A stretch of 64,000 bases of DNA from Comamonas sp. KCTC 72670 (GTDB taxonomy: Bacteria > Myxococcota > Myxococcia > Myxococcales > Myxococcaceae). The stretch lies in assembly GCA_014656495.1 (NCBI GenBank), contig BNCN01000005.1, positions 186,001 to 250,000 on the forward strand, given 5' to 3'. This document shows positions 61,707 to 64,000 of this stretch, one piece after another. The position numbers were made by a program, and so were the translations under genes. Under the pieces are notes generated by a model, which was not told the origin of the DNA, searched no databases, and saw nothing but the letters and a program-made list of their open reading frames with translations. The stretch's first letter is position 1. The number at the start of each line of letters is the position of its first letter.

Positions 61707-64000
61707 TTACGGGGTGGGCGCGGTGCCCGTCTGCAGGAACTGGATGACCTGGCCCTGAGCGGTGTCACGCACGGACCGAAGGAACTCGCTGGGCGGAGAG
61801 CCGGCGGGCGCCGCCGGGTTCACGATGCCGAAGAAGGCATGGCGGACGTCCGCGGGCAGCTGGGCGTTCTCCGGCACCATGTACGACTGCACCGTGCGCG
61901 GCGCGTCGTCGCCCACCCGCGGGTGGTTGGCCGCGCGGATGAGGCCCTCGGTCACCGGGTTGGGGATGACCATGTCGCCCGCGATGTACTGGATGAAGGC
62001 GTTGCGGTTGGCGGGAGCCGACGGCGCGTTCAGCAGGTAGCGGCCGTAGTTCCGCGGCGAGGCCGGGTCCAGGATGGTGCGCGCCAGGGTGATGAACTCG
62101 TAGAACTCCGGCGTGCCGGGGGCGCGGCCAATGCTCTGCAGCGACTGGAAGAAGCCCTGGCGGTAGCGCACGAACGACGCGTCGGTGGCCGTCAGGAGGA
62201 TGTCCACCAGGTCACCACCGGGGGCGTTGAGCGCCGTGCGGCCCACGACGGGGGACACCGCGGCGGACAGCGCGCCCTGGATGCCGCCCAGGCTCTGGCC
62301 CACGTAGTTGAACTGGCTGGTGTTGAGCGACCCCGCGCCCGCGGCGGCCAGGCGGCCGTTGAGGCTGTCGGTGTCCAGCGCGCGCACGAGCTGCGCGAAG
62401 TCCACCACGTGGTGGCGGAAGTTGTCGCGCGTGGCGAACAGGTTGACCAGGTTCAGGAAGCCGGTGCCGGAGGCGAACGGCGGCTGGTTGGGACCCGGGC
62501 GGGCGAAGTCGCCGCCCTCGCACTCGCCGGTGGTGGCGCCAGGCGCACCGAGGCAGCGGCCCAGGCCCTGGCCGCCGCAGAACAGGTCGCCGTGCATCGG
62601 CGCCATGGGGTCCAGGGAGCACGGCTGACGGTTGGAGGACACGCAGCGGCCGTAGGTGGGGCTGCCCACCGTCAGGTCGCAGGTGGAGTCGTCGGAGCAG
62701 GCCTCGTCGGGCGTGGTGGCGACGAACTCCGGGGTGCCGTCGCGGTCGGCGTCGACGAAGACGGGCGACTGCTCGCTGATGCCCGCGCAGGTGGAGCGCT
62801 CACCGTGGAACACGGTGTCGATGGCCGCCACCGCGTAACCCGCGGCGTTGAAGTTGTTGGCCACCGTCATGATGTTGGTGCGGTTGCCCGTCAGGCCGTG
62901 GCCGAAGACGACCACCGGGTAGCCACCCTCCGGCGCCGGGGTGGCCGGCGTGAAGAGCATGAACGGGACGCGGTCGATGCGCGGCTGGGCGCGGTTGAGC
63001 GTGCCCTGCGTGTCGTCCAGCAGGTAGGGCGAGTGGTAGGCGCCGATGAAGACGCGGCCCACGCCATTGGTGGCCAGCGTCAGGCCTTCCATCGTGCCCT
63101 TGATGGCGTCCGTCTGGTCCGCCAGGTAGACGGGGTCGGCCGGCACCTGCGTGGGCGCGGCGTTCAGCCGCTCCAGGACGGGGCGCGTGGTCTGCGTGGT
63201 GAACGTCCAGGCCAGGTTGATGTCCTTGCGCGCGAGGCCACCGGCCTCCAGGGCATCGAACAGGGGCTTCAGGGCCTGGCGCGCCGGCTCGGCCTGCGCG
63301 GCGAGCGCGTCCGGCACGGCGGCCAGCTGGCTCTTGCCATTGGCGTCCACCAGCGGGTTGGCCATGCGCATCAGGGCCTGGGTGGGCGTGGGCGCCACGT
63401 AGCGGCCGTCCTCGTCCTTCAGGCCGTTCATCATCACCACGGCGTACTGGGTGCCCTCGTCCAGCGGCACCTCGGGGACGATCTGCAGCTGCTGCGGCGA
63501 GCCCGCGACCGGCGTCAGGTTGGCGACGATGGGCTCACAGCTGATGCACGCCTTCACCTGGGGGTTGGTGCCCGAGGTCAGGTTGGAGAGCTTGACGAAG
63601 CGCAGGTTGGAGCGCGTGTCGCGCGTGGAACCCTCGGGGTCCGGCTCGAAGCCGACCTTCAGGCGGATGGAGGCGTCGTGCAGCCGGGCGCCCGGCTCCA
63701 GCGGGCCACGCGTGGCGCTGTTCTCGGAGACGATGGGCGCGGTGGTGGACCAGCCGTCCAGCGTGTTGAGGCCCGCGATGAGGCTCTGCGCGGGGCCCGG
63801 GTCGGCGGGGACGGGGAGGTTCAGGCGCGCGGGGGCCGTGTCGGTGGCCGGAATGCGCAGCAGGTCGTTGGGGAAGGGAATGATGCCGCCACCCGGGTCG
63901 AAGGTGGCCTCCGGCTGGTTCATGATCGTGAAGGTCCAGAGGAGGACGATGTCCTCGCGCTTCACGTTGAACTGCTCGGACACCACGTTCAGGATGGGGG
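61707..64000 (-). CDS. Secreted lipase/esterase-like alpha/beta hydrolase (partial, 5' end outside window)
   Basis: The frame is open to the right edge, with at least 764 codons visible. The hydrolase core has the oxyanion-type VVVFGHGLTGNRTNIM and the nucleophile elbow GQSLGG. A Cys-rich, calcium-loop-like insert (DADRDGTPEF, SDDSTCDL, CVSSNRQPCSLDP) sits between them. The visible N-terminal part (FPNDLLRIPATDTAPARLNLPV) resembles the N-terminal domain of bacterial virulence-factor lipases such as VolA. The catalytic Asp and His were not placed with certainty. The GTG at 63986 is internal, not a start. Upstream partner of the FadL gene. Confidence 0.8.
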   Translation of the reverse strand, partial: PILNVVSEQFNVKREDIVLLWTFTIMNQPEATFDPGGGIIPFPNDLLRIPATDTAPARLNLPVPADPGPAQSLIAGLNTLDGWSTTAPIVSENSATRGPLEPGARLHDASIRLKVGFEPDPEGSTRDTRSNLRFVKLSNLTSGTNPQVKACISCEPIVANLTPVAGSPQQLQIVPEVPLDEGTQYAVVMMNGLKDEDGRYVAPTPTQALMRMANPLVDANGKSQLAAVPDALAAQAEPARQALKPLFDALEAGGLARKDINLAWTFTTQTTRPVLERLNAAPTQVPADPVYLADQTDAIKGTMEGLTLATNGVGRVFIGAYHSPYLLDDTQGTLNRAQPRIDRVPFMLFTPATPAPEGGYPVVVFGHGLTGNRTNIMTVANNFNAAGYAVAAIDTVFHGERSTCAGISEQSPVFVDADRDGTPEFVATTPDEACSDDSTCDLTVGSPTYGRCVSSNRQPCSLDPMAPMHGDLFCGGQGLGRCLGAPGATTGECEGGDFARPGPNQPPFASGTGFLNLVNLFATRDNFRHHVVDFAQLVRALDTDSLNGRLAAAGAGSLNTSQFNYVGQSLGGIQGALSAAVSPVVGRTALNAPGGDLVDILLTATDASFVRYRQGFFQSLQSIGRAPGTPEFYEFITLARTILDPASPRNYGRYLLNAPSAPANRNAFIQYIAGDMVIPNPVTEGLIRAANHPRVGDDAPRTVQSYMVPENAQLPADVRHAFFGIVNPAAPAGSPPSEFLRSVRDTAQGQVIQFLQTGTAPTP

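Overview
The window is about 70% GC with very strong third-position G/C. It looks like a chromosome segment of a fruiting myxobacterium of the Myxococcaceae (Myxococcus or a close relative). The best marker is a complete gene for myxobacterial hemagglutinin (MBHA, 267 residues, four 67-residue repeats) with a sigma-54-type -24/-12 element upstream, as described for Myxococcus xanthus mbhA. Other markers are two large Ser/Thr protein kinases next to unusual sigma-70 family factors, many lipoproteins, an AgmX/PglI-type domain and a MYXO-CTERM-like surface-sorting tail. No tRNA, rRNA, CRISPR array, insertion sequence or prophage was recognised.

Region by region. 1-6.2 kb: a HAD 5'-nucleotidase cut by the window edge, glutathione peroxidase, small secreted proteins, a DksA/TraR-like zinc-finger protein, a small HTH protein translationally coupled to a SEC-C-tagged methionine aminopeptidase, and a methyltransferase. 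6.3-18.1 kb, signalling block: a sigma factor coupled to a zinc-finger/kinase/TPR protein, a lipoprotein, an AgmX-like protein, a kinase-ATPase (PknK-like) fusion, a second sigma factor, and divergent from it a MACPF protein with an ILEI/FAM3-like C-terminal domain. 18.1-32.7 kb: a MocR-type regulator facing a DUF2917 gene across a 14-bp perfect inverted repeat, an ADOP/MacB-type permease, a membrane metallophosphoesterase, a thioesterase-methyltransferase pair, an HxlR regulator facing a nitroreductase, a DUF962 protein, cstA with its small partner, and a yebC homologue.

32.7-38.4 kb, extracellular carbohydrate region: MBHA and a 1486-residue GH3-type glycosidase with three discoidin domains. 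38.6-52.7 kb: msrA, a hybrid sensor kinase, an ornithine cyclodeaminase-MFS pair, small envelope proteins, an NmrA-type protein, a lower-GC secreted protein of unknown family, a SprT-like protein missing its catalytic Glu, and an endonuclease V/DUF1444-like pair. 52.8-56.7 kb: a tightly packed four-gene envelope operon (BNR-repeat protein with a MYXO-CTERM-like tail, two lipoproteins, dihaem cytochrome c). 56.8-64 kb: an aldo/keto reductase, two coupled cyclic-nucleotide-binding-fold proteins, and a secreted lipase-like gene (cut by the window edge) upstream of a FadL-type fatty-acid porin.

Genes are compact, with many 4-base ATGA/GTGA overlaps and convergent ends often closed by long GC-rich hairpins without T tracts. 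The parts most worth following up are the sigma/kinase/MACPF block, the MocR-DUF2917 operator, the four-gene envelope operon, the discoidin-GH3/MBHA neighbourhood and the atypical secreted protein at 47.4-48.5 kb. Family names come from motif recognition by eye; no database search was run.
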